Source: Thamnidium elegans (lineage: Eukaryota > Mucoromycota > Mucoromycetes > Mucorales > Mucoraceae). Taken from it: 64,000 nt of DNA. Made by a program: the position numbers and the translations under genes. Position 1 is the first letter of the stretch. The number at the start of each line of letters is the position of its first letter. Below, piece by piece: positions 1 through 10,981 of the stretch. Where the stretch lies: assembly GCA_025201345.1 (NCBI GenBank), contig JAIXMG010000003.1, positions 310,001-374,000 on the forward strand, read 5' to 3'. The notes under the pieces are model-generated. The model saw only the letters and a list, made by a program, of their open reading frames with translations, was not told the DNA's origin and ran no database searches.

Positions 1-1982
1 CGTAAATTAATGATTTATGGATACGGACCATGGCAACAGATGCAACTTCATTTCCCCCGTAGAACAGAAAAGGATCTTAAATTTGCTACGCGTTATTTAA
101 TGCGTAAAGTACGTCATGTGATTGAACCCAATTCAGAAGAAGATCGAAAGCTTTTGGAAGATATTGATTTTATATTGGAAAGTGATAATCAAGATCAGTC
201 CCCCGATGAAACCGTACCTTACCTTGGCGCGTCTAAAAAACATACAGCTGAATTCAGATCCTTTTTAATTCAAGCACCTGCTGATTATATTGAACATATT
301 GAGAGAAAAGGTAGAAACTTTTTATTAAGAATTCAAATGTTACATATGGTAAGGGATAGAATTGTACCAAAGGATTGGGAAGCTGCCAAGATATTGCCTA
401 TACCAAAAGTAACAGGTTCGTTACCTTGTGATTGGTGGGGTGAAGATGAGGATCGTGATTTACTCTTGGGTATATGTAAACATGGTTATCAGCAATATTT
501 AACTATGCGTAAGGATAAAGAATTCTGTTTCTACGGTAAAAAATTCGATGATAGTAAAGCTGGAACGTTGCAAGAGGATGATGAAGAACCCGTTACACAA
601 GATGAAACATATGATGCTGGGTCTACTAATGAAGATGTCACTGTATATGTTTGGCCATCGAAAGCTGATATTGGTATGCGTCTTCGTCGAATTATTGCCG
701 CATTTTTGCGAGAACAAGGTAACGAAACTCGAAGAAGAAGAGGTGGAGCAAGTAATGCAACTGGTGGCGCCCGATCGAACACAACCGGTCGATCTTCTCG
801 TCGTACAACCGACTCTGGTAACCGATGGCAAAAGAAAAACCGCGGTGACTTTATGAGAACCATCCTTTCATTTGGTGTTGAGACAATTGCCGGAGATCCC
901 AATATTCGTTGGAATCGATTTAGAGAAATTTCAGGTTTAGAAAATCGTACAGATGCTTCGTTAGACTTATATTATTATAAATTTATTGCGGCGTGTAAAG
1001 AAATTATGAAGAAACAACAAAAAGCTACAGAAGACGAACAAAAGAGTCGTGAGTCAAGTGAAGAAGCTGCAACTGAAGAATTGGAATTGGTTGATACAAT
1101 TCCATATGATAAGGCAAGAAGAGCTTTAAAACGTGTTGATCAAATGAAGAAAATTCGTGAACAAGTTGTTGTGGATCCTGACTATGATGCTTCTATTTCA
1201 AAAGCTAGAAAGACATCTGGTTTACCGCCGTAAGTTATTTTTATAAATATATTTTTCAAAATAATTAATTTTTTCTTTCTTTATGTAGATGGTGGGAAGT
1301 ACCATTACATGATAAAGCTTTATTGGAAGGTATTTGTAAACATGGTATCGGTAGACACGATCTTATGGTAAACGATACCGAATTACCATTTCATCGTATC
1401 GTTCAAAAAAACATTGAAAATAGTTCGCTTGTCGATCCCAATCTTGAATCTACAGCCGCCATGTTAATTCGTATTGCTTGGCCTAAAGAATTAGTTATTC
1501 AAAGACGTATTGATGCCTTATGTGAACTTATCCTTCGACCCAAGCAGCCTCAAAAGCGACAAATCCGTAGTCGTAAACGTAAGACGCCATCCGAATCAAG
1601 TAGCATGGCATCTAAAACGCCTGTTACGTCGTCCACGATACCTCCACCCCATGTAGCCAATCGACAATACCTAAGTGATATAGCAACCGATAGTGAAGAA
1701 GAGGAAGATGAAGAGGAAGACGAAGAATTGAATAGACAGAAGAGAGCACGTTATGAGTTATATTTACAACAACAAAGAAAGCGTGTTCCTACAAAGCCTC
1801 TAAAATCCCAAGGATTTAGAAACCCTTCTCATCCATCCATAAATCCACCCTCCAATTCTTCCAGTACTATGGGTACTCCCTCTACCAATCGTGATGATGA
1901 GGAAATGGAAGATGGTGAAATAGCCTATTCCGACGATGAAGATAATAACAATATGTTAGTAGACTCAGCATTTGCATTTTAA
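1..1982 (+). CDS. CHD6-9/kismet-type chromatin-remodelling ATPase, C-terminal part (5' end outside window)
   Basis: The frame is already open at base 1, so the gene starts upstream and the ATG at 10 is internal. Exons are <1..1229 and 1289..1982; the 59-bp intron joins a codon as CC|A and gives PWWEVPLHDKALLEGICKHG. There are two copies of a module that in animal CHD7/CHD8 reads WW...DK.LL.G..KHG...Y..MR.D. Here they are DWWGEDEDRDLLLGICKHG, followed by an LTMRKDKEFCF segment, and a second copy in exon 2 followed by AWPKELVIQRRIDALCELIL. The first 120 residues look like the SANT/SLIDE region that follows the helicase in CHD proteins. A basic tract and then an acidic tail (EEEEDEEEDEEL) close the protein. 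CHD enzymes slide nucleosomes in the nucleus using ATP; the ATPase part is not in this window. Placement in the CHD6-9 subfamily rests on remembered motifs and is fairly sure. Confidence 0.82.
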
Positions 1983-2898
1983 ACAAAAAAATATATATGA
2001 AATAAAATAAAAAATAAAGTTCTTTTTTTTCTCTCTCTTAATTACCTTTTCTCTTGTTTCTTTGTACTTTAACGTTATAATCGATTGATACCATTATATC
2101 AACTAACACCTTGTTAAAGTATTTAGGTCTTGGACGGCTTGAAAGGTTTCGGGTATAATTCTGTCAAAAAAAAGCAGGCCTACCGCCATTTGATTGGTAG
2201 TACTTCCTTAAGATCTGCCGCTATAATTAGTAAAAAGCCTGCAAAATATGTGTATATAAAAAGTGTATCTTTTTTTTTTAACATAATATAAGCTATACTT
2301 ATATAAGGTACACGTTTATCGGCTTATCGAAGGGTTCTTCCGCGGTTTTTGATACAGCTTGATTTGTTTCAAAGCTTCTTAACGAGCATAAAATATAATA
2401 CCTAATACTAACTGGTTTTTGTTTTGGAACCTATTACGTAGTATAATTTGAGCTTTTTTTTTTTTGTCGCAGGATTAATGGAACTAGCGCTTATCGTTTG
2501 TTTCGTAGATATTTACAAGTGGAATAGCGTATTTATTTACAACCATTTTCTTTCAAGATCAATCCATCGACACACACACACGAAGAAATAAAGACCTGCA
2601 CCGTTTTCTTTTGACAGGAAACTTGTCTTTAAAAAAAATTGAGATTTAAAAAAAATAAAACTTTGTTAAATTAATCAGAAAAAGAATTGTATACACGTAT
2701 ATTCGAATGAAACAATTACAAGAAACAAGTTTTTTATTAGCAAGTCCCTTTTAGTCTTGTTAAGATCACAATGATGTTATATATTTCTGTTTCTCCCACT
2801 GAACCCCCCAGTTATACTCAATTACTTAAAAGCAAAAATCCCATAATTATTTTTTCTTTTGTTTGTTTGTAAATTTTCCCTTAAACTTTATTAAAAAG
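1983..2898. other. Intergenic, between the CHD-like gene and SHO1
   Basis: There is no credible coding frame. The stretch holds poly-T runs and a short inverted pair (GCAGGC near 2174 and GCCTGC near 2236) flanking about 55 bases. The right half must contain the SHO1 promoter; no particular element can be named. Confidence 0.5.
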
Positions 2899-3956
2899 AT
2901 GGACGATTCTCAATATAACTTATCTAGTCCAACAATCCTTGCCACTTCTGCACTCACTGCTGTAAATATATACACTTATATAAACAATAAATATTACCCA
3001 AAGATACTAACCTTATTTTATAATTTTAAAAAAAAAGGCTGCTTGGTTAATTCTCTTTATCGGTGCTTGTGTTGCCGGTTTCCATGGTGTTGCATGGTGG
3101 ATTATTATTTTCGAACTCGTATTTGTCGTTGGTACAATTGTTTTACTTGGTGTTAACAAGTTCTATCGCTTCCACAAAATGGTACTTCATATATGTATAT
3201 GTATATAAAAAGAACTCAACTAAAAAAACTGTTATTAGGTCTATGTCGTCATGGCCGTCAGTCTCGTTTATTTGACATATCTCTGTCAATTCACTTTGGA
3301 TAATAATGGTGATCCAGGCGCTAGAGCTGCTGCTGCTGGTTCTGTCATGTTACTTATCGTACAAGTAAGTTTAAATATATCCGAAACAAAACAAAAAAAT
3401 TTGTCTCACGCTTTTTTTTTAGTTTATCTGGGCTATTTGTTTAACTTCTCCCGAAGGATCTTGGTTCAGTAGAAACGGTAGTGCCAATTTCAAAAACAGT
3501 GCAGTCGGTGTAACCGGAGCAAATTTATCTCGTAAATTCTCAAACACTGTTCGTCCTAACCATAACAGTGGTGGCAAGAAGAACTACGACTCACCTTTAC
3601 CTCCTCGTCATGATGAGGAGCGTGATGTAGGTGATGGAAACAATAATGATGATTGTGAACAAGCTACTGCTTTGCATGACTGTAAGTAAATTAAAGAACT
3701 AATACGTAACAGAAGAAAGTAATTCATTCCTTTTATATATATATTTGTATAGACCAAGGTAGTCCCGATGACCCAAATGAGCTTTCCTTCTCCAAGAATG
3801 AAGTTCTTGATATCTTGGATAAGCGAGGTAATTGGTGGCAAGCACGTAAGAGAGATGGTACTACCGGTATTGTCCCTAGCAACTATGTAAGTTTATCAAG
3901 TATATTTTGATTTGTAAACAAATACTAACTGATCACAATTTATATAGTTCCAATAG
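2899..3956 (+). CDS. SHO1: Sho1-like osmosensor: four TM segments and a C-terminal SH3 domain
   Basis: Exons are 2899..2961, 3038..3181, 3239..3364, 3423..3681, 3753..3886 and 3948..3956, giving 244 aa. After a 21-residue N terminus there are four hydrophobic segments within residues 22-113 (for example AWWIIIFELVFVVGTIVLL). A polar linker of about 75 residues follows, then an SH3 domain from about residue 190: ALHDYQGSPDDPNELSF, GNWWQARK, GIVPSNY. Order and length match fungal Sho1, the plasma-membrane adaptor whose SH3 domain recruits the MAPKK Pbs2 in the HOG osmotic-stress pathway. Every splice junction keeps frame, and the last exon encodes only F-Q-stop. The third intron uses a GTAAGT donor; branch-like CTAAC motifs precede the first and last acceptors. 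Identification is strong from architecture plus SH3 sequence. Confidence 0.93.
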
Positions 3957-4140
3957 TTTCTTTTTTAAAAATTTAATTTTTGCACAATAACTTTTATTTA
4001 TGTAAATAATCTACCTAATCTACTACCACATATTACAATAATTAAAAAAAAAAAGGTCTCTTTATCTCTCTTATTGAGCACTATTTACAATTCGTTTTTA
4101 TTTTTATTATTGATAGCATTAAATTAAATTAAATAATAAA

Positions 4141-5761
4141 CTATAGCGTCTTCTTTACTTTTCTAACTCTTTTGATTTGCTTATTTGGAGCAATAAGAAC
4201 CGTAACCCAAACACAAGCTACCATAACAACAGAACCTATACCGTAACATACATCGGGACCAAAGATCCAATAAACACCACTAGCAAAGATAGGGCCAAAC
4301 GCTCTACCAAGTTGACCATAACTACGGAACTCACCTAACGCACGTCCTTTTGATAACGCGTAATCTTCACTAGAGTCATCTAGACATTGAAGACTAGCCA
4401 AACTAGTCAAACAATTTACGACAGTGCCAGACGTAAAAGCAAGGAAAGCGACACCAGCGTAAAGCCAATAAACCGGATACTCGGAATTAACCGTAGTGGA
4501 TAAACAATAAAGTCCAGCAGCACAAGAGACCATACCTTGAATAATAATCATCTTTTCACCCATGATTTGAACCTTACGTCGAACATAACCGCCTTGGATA
4601 ACAGCAGAAATAATACCCATAAATCCTAAAAGTTTACCTTGTTGCATATGACTATAATCCAAAATATCAAACGTTAAAAACACAAGTGTAAATTCCATCC
4701 CAGAAAATAAGAAAGAAAATGCAAACATAATCCATTTAACATAATTTAAATCCAATAATCTTCTATGAATTTCTTGTACAGTGATCACTCCTTTGGGTTC
4801 CTCAGTTCTTGATGCTGCTTCAATCTCCTTACGGAAATGAATGGTTTCAGGTAAAGCGAAATAAAGATATGCAGTTTCAACAGCCAATAATACTAGGCCA
4901 ACGAGTGCTGCCATTGAATATGGATAAATTCCAAATTGAACAAGAGATGGGCAGAGTAGTGATAAATCAATAGACGCGAACCAAGCTCCAAGCGCCGGAC
5001 CTACAGTAAATGCAATTGCAAATGCAATACCGACAAGTGCCTAAAATTAAAAAAAAGGGTCAACTTTTGGGGGATCAATATATAATTTATGGATAAACTT
5101 TACCAAACTTCTTGATCTTTTTTCAGGCGTAGTTACATCAGAAATAATAGCAATACTTAATTGTACGTTACCCTCACTTAAGCCAGCAATAATACGAGAA
5201 ACCAAGAATAAATTGAAAGAACAAGAAAATAACCAAATCAAAGTAGATAAAATATTACCAATCTATCCAAACATAATTAATATAAACTTGAGACTCCCTT
5301 TTAAATAAAACTTTTTACCATAGTATATAACAAAACTTTGCGACGTCCGAATTTATCGCTAGCACGGCCAATCTTGGGAGACACAATAAACTGAAGAAAA
5401 GAAAATAAGGACCCGATCAATCCCCCTAATAATACGGTATCCCACTTATCAACATAACCCGTTTTAACGGATGCTCGTTTGTTTGTAACAATCAAGTATT
5501 TAAATTGTTCTAAAACTTGAAGAGCATAACTCAGAATAGATGTCTGTTTTTTTTAAAAAAAAAAAAAACGTTTAATACACCTCTTTTTTTACCTCCTTTT
5601 TTTTTTATTTTTACCTGATCACCAAGTTCTTCACTTTGATAATAATTCAAAAGTCGAGGGAAAAGTGGAAGAATAATAGTAAAAGCAAATAAATCAAGGA
5701 GAAGTGCTTTAAACGCAATACCAACAATACGTTTTCGATCCTCTTCTTTAACTTGGAGCAT
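4141..5761 (-). CDS. MFSD10/TETRAN-like major facilitator transporter
   Basis: The gene is read from the complement; exons in transcription order are 5615..5761, 5319..5543, 5104..5262 and 4141..5040, giving 476 aa. All introns are phase 0. The opening [20 protein letters not shown] is TM1 of this subfamily. [19 protein letters not shown] leads into the MFS loop motif [32 protein letters not shown] and [19 protein letters not shown] are the next signature helices, and ALPET follows at the mid-protein junction. This series matches animal MFSD10, a 12-TM organic-anion/drug-type transporter related to bacterial tetracycline pumps. The substrate in fungi is not evident. It is convergent with SHO1, with 184 bp between the stop codons. 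Confidence 0.87.
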
Positions 5762-5918
5762 TTTCGTGTATCACCTCTTTTTTTTTTAAAAAAAAAAAAT
5801 AAAAAATAGAAAAAGGGAGGTGAATTAGAAAAAGGCTAAAATAAGTATTTATTTTTAAAAAAGGGAATAATTCGGAGTATTGGGTTTCCTGGTTTTTTGC
5901 ACTTTTTTTTTGTAACCA

Positions 5919-5944
5919 GCAATATCCACCAGCTGGACTGTATC
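5919..5944 (+). repeat. Transposon-end-like sequence, copy 1
   Basis: The core AATATCCACCAGCTGGACTG lies 18 bp beyond the stop codon of the transposase relic, where a terminal repeat would be expected. A diverged copy in the same orientation is at 7281-7305. Confidence 0.5.
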
Positions 5945-5961
5945 ACTTTATTTTTTAGGAT

Positions 5962-6440
5962 CTACTGACGTGGACATCTATCCCAAAATGATTCAGAATG
6001 TTTAACCCAAACTAAACAGCCCTGTTTAGTAGTAGTCTTACACCCCTCATCAATGCGATTAACTCGTCGCCTCTTTCGAGTGGGAGTTTTCTTAATTTTA
6101 GACCAACGCTCCTAAATAAGGGAAGTATAATGGTTTGTACCCCCGGAGAGTTTATAGCATTCATGAAAAATGAATGGTGGTGTGTTTTACAGTTATCCAT
6201 AATAATAAAATACTCTTTCATATCATTGTATCTATCAGGTCTATGATTAACTCCGTAAGCTTTACAATGTGGTGCGCACCATTGTTTTAAAACGCGAAAT
6301 ACTTGTCATGAGTAACTAACCGCTTTACAAAAATGGTAAATTTGTACAAGATTCTTCTCATTAATTCTTTCTTGGACTTCCTCAGTAAATATGCTAAAAG
6401 CTTCCAGAATACATTTTCTAAAATGTATAAATACTCTAAT
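5962..6440 (-). pseudogene. Tc1/mariner-type (IS630-like) DDE transposase relic
   Basis: On the complement a frame reads FIIMDNCKTHHHSFF, matching the second catalytic Asp region of Tc1/IS630 transposases (…MDNA..H). After a short deletion the coding continues one frame over with ERWSKIKK, then CLVWVKHSESFWDRC and a stop (TAG at 5962-5964). WI.HS.SFFDRC is the usual C-terminus of this family in Mucorales, as I recall it. Upstream, an in-frame TGA interrupts the coding near 6310, and the LPPYSPFLNPIE segment is partly missing. The copy is therefore dead. The N-terminal DNA-binding part cannot be traced with confidence. Confidence 0.7.
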
Positions 6441-6769
6441 CTTTTAAAATGGATAAAACCTTAAATTCTAATTATATATTTTTGTTTTCTTAACAATTAT
6501 TTCGAGGTATATTAAGATATATAAAAAAAAAAAGAATGAGAGAATGTCATATAAAGATGGTTCGTTACTATTTGATGAGCAGTTTTTACATGGTTTCCTA
6601 ATGATGAAACTAGCCTTTTCAATAGAAATTGCTTCTTCAATTTTAAAGGTGACCAACGAAAAAAAAATGAAGCGCGTAGTTGTAGAACTATCAGATTTAA
6701 TAGAGAAAAACTAGGGGAAATATTGGTTGCTACGACCAAAAATGGACGACTACTAAGAATTATACTTCT

Positions 6770-7250
6770 TTGCTGATAGTCTAAAACATGATCCTGTAGA
6801 CGAATTTGACAAGAAGTGGGCGAGAGAAAATATAGTCAGAATGTCAGAGATTTTCCTAGAGAATAACGTACTCGAGCTGAATGACTTCTCAGAGGCTAAT
6901 TTACTACATAATATGGTTCTTTCTATACAGAGCATTCAAAAGCAAAGAAGCCAAGGCATCACTCGGGGAAAGAGCAAGTGGGGCTGTTGCTTTAGCCAGT
7001 AATTAACCTAGAGAATTGGAAGCAAGAGAGAAAAGTCCAAGAAAAGCTATCGATGCCAAGCTTGATATTGCTTTTAAAATAGGCTATAATGAACATGGTC
7101 CTTGTGAGGTTGGTAAAATGATGTTATAGTAGCTGATGACACGTATCTCGATGATAGCCTTATAAAACTTCCTAAAACACTAAGAGATATGATGGTTCTA
7201 TTGGTGCAGAAGAACCCTGGAAAAATAAACAACCTTTTGAAGAATTAGAA
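6770..7250 (+). pseudogene. Decayed copy of an uncharacterised repeated gene family
   Basis: Successive frames read KKWARENIVRMSEIFLENN, then AFKSKEAKASLGERASGAVA, KAIDAKLDIAFKIGYNEHG, PCEVGK and YLDDSLIKLPKTLRDMM. They are broken by a frame change near 6930, a stop near 7003 and a frame change plus small loss near 7125. The order GE.AS.A - R..DAKLD..FK - NE.G.CEVGK - LIKLPKTLRDM resembles an uncharacterised protein family that I recall as multi-copy in Mucorales genomes. That link is from memory and not searched. The function is unknown. Confidence 0.5.
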
Positions 7251-7280
7251 AAAGTAAAGTATTGTAATTTAAGTAACTAC

Positions 7281-7305
7281 CTAATATCCACTAGCCGGAC
7301 TATCT
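7281..7305 (+). repeat. Transposon-end-like sequence, copy 2 (direct)
   Basis: AATATCCACTAGCCGGAC matches the 5919-5944 copy apart from C-to-T differences and a 2-base gap, in the same orientation. It is therefore not the inverted partner of that end and more likely comes from a separate lost insertion. Confidence 0.4.
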
Positions 7306-7994
7306 TTATATTAACTGTGATAATACGGCAGAGAACAATATAATAAAGGTATTTAAAAGAGGATTTAAATAAAGAAGTTTGAGGTTGAGATAACAATTGA
7401 TCTTAGAAGCTTATATCCTATCGTGTAAGAGCTTTTTATTTAATCTGTTGAGTATATCTGTTTTATTCTTAAGGTTTAAACTGGCACTAGTACAACCTCC
7501 CTCAGTTTTTTTAACTAAGGTTATGGATTGAATTGGTAAAAATAAAATTGAGTTTCGTCAAAGTCAAGCCTAGAAAAAAAAAACTCATCCTGCCGTGATG
7601 TCGTTTATGTTGCCTTTTTACGGTAAAAATATAAACAAAATCCCCATGCTTGGTTGGCAAATATGACTTCTGAATTTTTCAGGTAAACCGTAGTTTTCCC
7701 ATTTGTCTATGTCTATCTTCATATCATTACCAGTATATCACTATTTAGTTGTTTTTTTATAGAAGTAATCATTTTGATTCTTAATACAACGAAAAAAAAT
7801 ATACACTAATAAACTGCACGGAAGGACATGTTATCATTACCTCACTATCGTCAAATTAAACTAAATTTCTTTGAATGTTCTCAGTACTACACTATATTAT
7901 ACTTAAAATCATTTAAAAGGTGGGTCTATCGCAGGACCGTGCTCTACTGTAATCTAAAATAAAACTGGAATTGGGACCTGGTGTAACAATTATA

Positions 7995-7997
<3 letters not shown>

Positions 7998-8030
<33 letters not shown>
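7998..8030 (+). repeat. Poly-A run of 33
   Basis: An uninterrupted A tract. It could be a retroposition scar, but no retroelement ORF or target-site duplication is visible next to it, and similar homopolymers occur throughout the window. Confidence 0.9.
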
Positions 8031-8032
<2 letters not shown>

Positions 8033-8354
8033 TGTTAAAAATTGCATTTTTAACATTAAAAAGAGAATACTAGAAGTCCTACAGTTTTTGTATTATTAAT
8101 TCACTCCCCTGAGCCTTAAAAATAAAGCCAATAACTCCCAGTGGAAAAATTCTTAAACTGGACCTGTCACCCAAGATCGCCTTACAATTAGTCATATAGA
8201 ACTCAGGTCTTTCCATTCAATTCCTTTGAATTCCAATGCCTTACAAATTTTATGTGGCTTATTTTTAATTTTTTTGCATACAAAAAAAAAAGAAAAAGAA
8301 AAAAAGAGCTTTTTTTTTCAACTACTTTTTTTATACAAATATATATTATACAAA

Positions 8355-10805
8355 ATGTCTTTCAATCAAGCAGAAGTAGCTATTGTTCTTAACCAAAAGA
8401 CAGCCTTGGAAAACACCGAGCTTGATACTATTGTATCAAATATTTTACAAGGAAAATATGCCCAAGTTATGAAGGACAGTTTAGTCTTTCAAAACCTTTC
8501 ACAAGAGTCTGTAGAATCTTTAAAAACTTCAGGCGACATTCAAGCTTGGATTGACGGTAGACTTTTACAACTCGACTTGACTCAAGACTTGACTCGATTC
8601 AATGTTCTTGCTACTGGTATTGCTTGTCTCAATGCATTCATTCAAGTTAACTGGACAGGTCCCACCTTTGCCTTTTCAGTTTCCGAGTTATTCTTGGGAC
8701 AAAATGACGAAACAGTCGAGACTAAACTTCACGACGCCTGTCTTAAATCACTTTCAGTTGATAGTGAAGAAGTATACCACCTTACGCAACAACTTGCTTT
8801 ATTATCTATTGCTCGTACATTATTATACTCTGTTCGTAAGAACACCTTAACCGGTTCATTCTGGTCTATGCGTTCAACATTTATTCAACAACAATTATTA
8901 GATGAATTTACCGGCTCACTTCAAAACGAATTATTCAGTTTAGCAAAAGAAAGTACCGAGACTTTAGAATCCGCCAAATTAGATGAAGAACCCGCTGAAC
9001 AACTTAAAATCCGTTACGAACTTGAAGTTGGTTTAATTTACAGTTTCTTTGGTCAAGATAAAGAAGCATTAGAGAACATGGAATCTGCTCAAAAGACATC
9101 TGGATTCGTTTGGTCCTTAACTGGTTCTCTTGGCCGTCGTACCAAGTTTCAAACATTCGATGTATCTCAACTTGTTGTTTTAGCCGAAAGTAAAAAGAAG
9201 AATACCGACAAGACAGAAGAAGAACCAGCTAGACCCGAAACTTTAGATTTGAATGATGATACTATTTTGGAACGTATTGCATTTACTGAAAACGAAAAGA
9301 ATGAAACCGAGTCTGATAAACGTCACGGTAACTTGAACGTTATCGACCAATGTCTTTTATTGGCATTCTGTCTCAACGTAAAGAACACCAATCCTGATCA
9401 CGGTATTACTGCTGAACAAATGGTACCTTATGTTACTCGTGTACTCGAAAATGCTAATAACTGGATGGTTCATACTATGGGTTTATTATTACGCTCTCGT
9501 CTTGAATCCAATAAGAGCCGTACTGTCGAACGTTCCGCTCTTCAATTACAAGCTCTTGTCGATCAAGTCAAGGTAGAAGATTCTGGTGTTGAGGAACGTC
9601 TTGCTTACTTTTACGAACTCTTGATTCCTAGTAAATGGGAAATGGAAAGAGAATTAGCTCGTCGCTTTGTTTCTCTCGGTGTATTCCGATCTGCTGCTGA
9701 AATATTTGAACGTCTGGAGATGTGGGAAGATGTTATTTCTTGCTACCAAATGCTTGAACAACCTCAAAAGGCTAAGGATATTCTCAAGAACTTGATGGAA
9801 AAGAAGCCCGATTCTCCTAAATACTGGTGTATCTTGGGCGATCTTGAAGCTGAGCCTGAACATTGGCGTAAATCTTGGGAGATCTCCAACCATCGTTATG
9901 CTCGCGCTATGCGTAGTTTAGGTTCTTATGAATACAAGCGTCAAAACTATGAGGCTGCTATTGACTGTTATCAAAAGGCTCTTGAGATCAATCCTTTGTT
10001 TGAAGGTTCTTGGTATATTCTTGGCTGTGCTTCCATCTTTGCTGAAAAGTGGGAGATTGGTGCTCGTGCTTTCCAACGTGTCGTTGCCTTAGATGATGAT
10101 CAACCAGAGGCCTGGAACAACTTGGCAAGTATTTATCTTCAAATGGGTAAAAAGACAGATGCCTTCTTAGCATTGAAGCATGCTACCAAGGTCAAGTTTG
10201 ATAGTTGGAAGATGTGGCAAAACTTATTATTTACAGCAGTTGATATTGGACAATTTGCTGACGCCATATATGCTATGCAACGTGTTGTTGAACTTCGTTG
10301 GGATACTGCTCGTGATGAAGCTGTTGATGTTGGTGTTCTACGTATGATTGTAGAAAATGTTATTCAAAACTGGAAGGATCCTCATGATCGCGATGGTGCT
10401 CGTCTCTCTCAACATGTACAACGTTTATTGGAGGAGGTTATCTTGTCTCGTATTACCAACTCTCCTGATATTTGGATGATTTGTGCTAAATTCTATTTAT
10501 GGCAAAAACGTTATGCTGATGCTCTCGATACATCTATCAAAGCTTATAGATCTGTAATGCATGATCCTCGTATCGAAACTGAAGAAACTGTATTTGAAGA
10601 CGTTACTACTGTTGCTCTTGAAACTGTTGATATGTACGAAAACTTGGGTGAAAAGACACAAAATGGTGCCCCTGTTTGTGCTGATTGGCGTTATCAATCC
10701 CGTCTTATCCTTAAGGGTTTGATGGGTAAAGTCCGCGACATTTTCGACGATACCAAATCTTATGAACAATTGAAAGAACGCATGGATGATTTAAAGAACG
10801 TATAG
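8355..10805 (+). CDS. TTC27/Emw1-like tetratricopeptide-repeat protein
   Basis: A single exon of 816 aa starting MSFNQAEV. The frame is open 43 codons further upstream, but that stretch is Lys/Phe-rich 5' leader and the ATG at 8355 sits after it. The N-terminal half is helical with no named domain. Residues about 435-622 carry TPR units, including FVSLGVFRSAAEIFERLEMW, YKRQNYEAAIDCYQKALEIN and AWNNLASIYLQMGKKTDAF. The TPR core, with its WRKSWEIS linker, is characteristic of TTC27 (yeast Emw1). That conserved essential protein is genetically tied to cell-wall integrity in yeast and to RNA and protein biogenesis in animals. Codon use here is less AT-biased than in the flanking DNA. The absence of introns is unusual for this window. 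Confidence 0.9.
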   Translation: MSFNQAEVAIVLNQKTALENTELDTIVSNILQGKYAQVMKDSLVFQNLSQESVESLKTSGDIQAWIDGRLLQLDLTQDLTRFNVLATGIACLNAFIQVNWTGPTFAFSVSELFLGQNDETVETKLHDACLKSLSVDSEEVYHLTQQLALLSIARTLLYSVRKNTLTGSFWSMRSTFIQQQLLDEFTGSLQNELFSLAKESTETLESAKLDEEPAEQLKIRYELEVGLIYSFFGQDKEALENMESAQKTSGFVWSLTGSLGRRTKFQTFDVSQLVVLAESKKKNTDKTEEEPARPETLDLNDDTILERIAFTENEKNETESDKRHGNLNVIDQCLLLAFCLNVKNTNPDHGITAEQMVPYVTRVLENANNWMVHTMGLLLRSRLESNKSRTVERSALQLQALVDQVKVEDSGVEERLAYFYELLIPSKWEMERELARRFVSLGVFRSAAEIFERLEMWEDVISCYQMLEQPQKAKDILKNLMEKKPDSPKYWCILGDLEAEPEHWRKSWEISNHRYARAMRSLGSYEYKRQNYEAAIDCYQKALEINPLFEGSWYILGCASIFAEKWEIGARAFQRVVALDDDQPEAWNNLASIYLQMGKKTDAFLALKHATKVKFDSWKMWQNLLFTAVDIGQFADAIYAMQRVVELRWDTARDEAVDVGVLRMIVENVIQNWKDPHDRDGARLSQHVQRLLEEVILSRITNSPDIWMICAKFYLWQKRYADALDTSIKAYRSVMHDPRIETEETVFEDVTTVALETVDMYENLGEKTQNGAPVCADWRYQSRLILKGLMGKVRDIFDDTKSYEQLKERMDDLKNV

Positions 10806-10981
10806 ATTTTATTTATTTATTAGACTATTTTTTTAACCCTCCCATTTTTTTCTTCTCATTCATGTAATGCACGCATAACCAACCTCACAAATATTTGTAA
10901 TAATAAACTTACACAATGTATTATTTTTAAAAAAAATTAGTTATTATATTTTATTTATATGTATTATTCTTTTAAATATTT

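Larger units (their letters stand above)
5762..8354. other. Intergenic TE-relic region upstream of TTC27
   Basis: About 2.6 kb without an intact gene. It contains a decayed DDE transposase (about 5962-6440), a decayed plus-strand coding relic (about 6770-7250), a direct repeat related to the transposon end (5919-5944 and 7281-7305) and a pure run of 33 A at 7998-8030. The remainder (7310-8340) shows no recognisable feature apart from promoter sequence for the next gene. Confidence 0.6.

Noticed and set aside
7998..8030. Poly-A tract as a retroposon tail
   Set aside because: No target-site duplication or reverse-transcriptase sequence is seen; runs of 25-30 A/T occur throughout the window.
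8226..8354. Longer N terminus for the TTC27 homologue
   Set aside because: The 43 extra codons are Lys/Phe-rich leader sequence with A/T runs, unlike a family N terminus; the ATG at 8355 is better.
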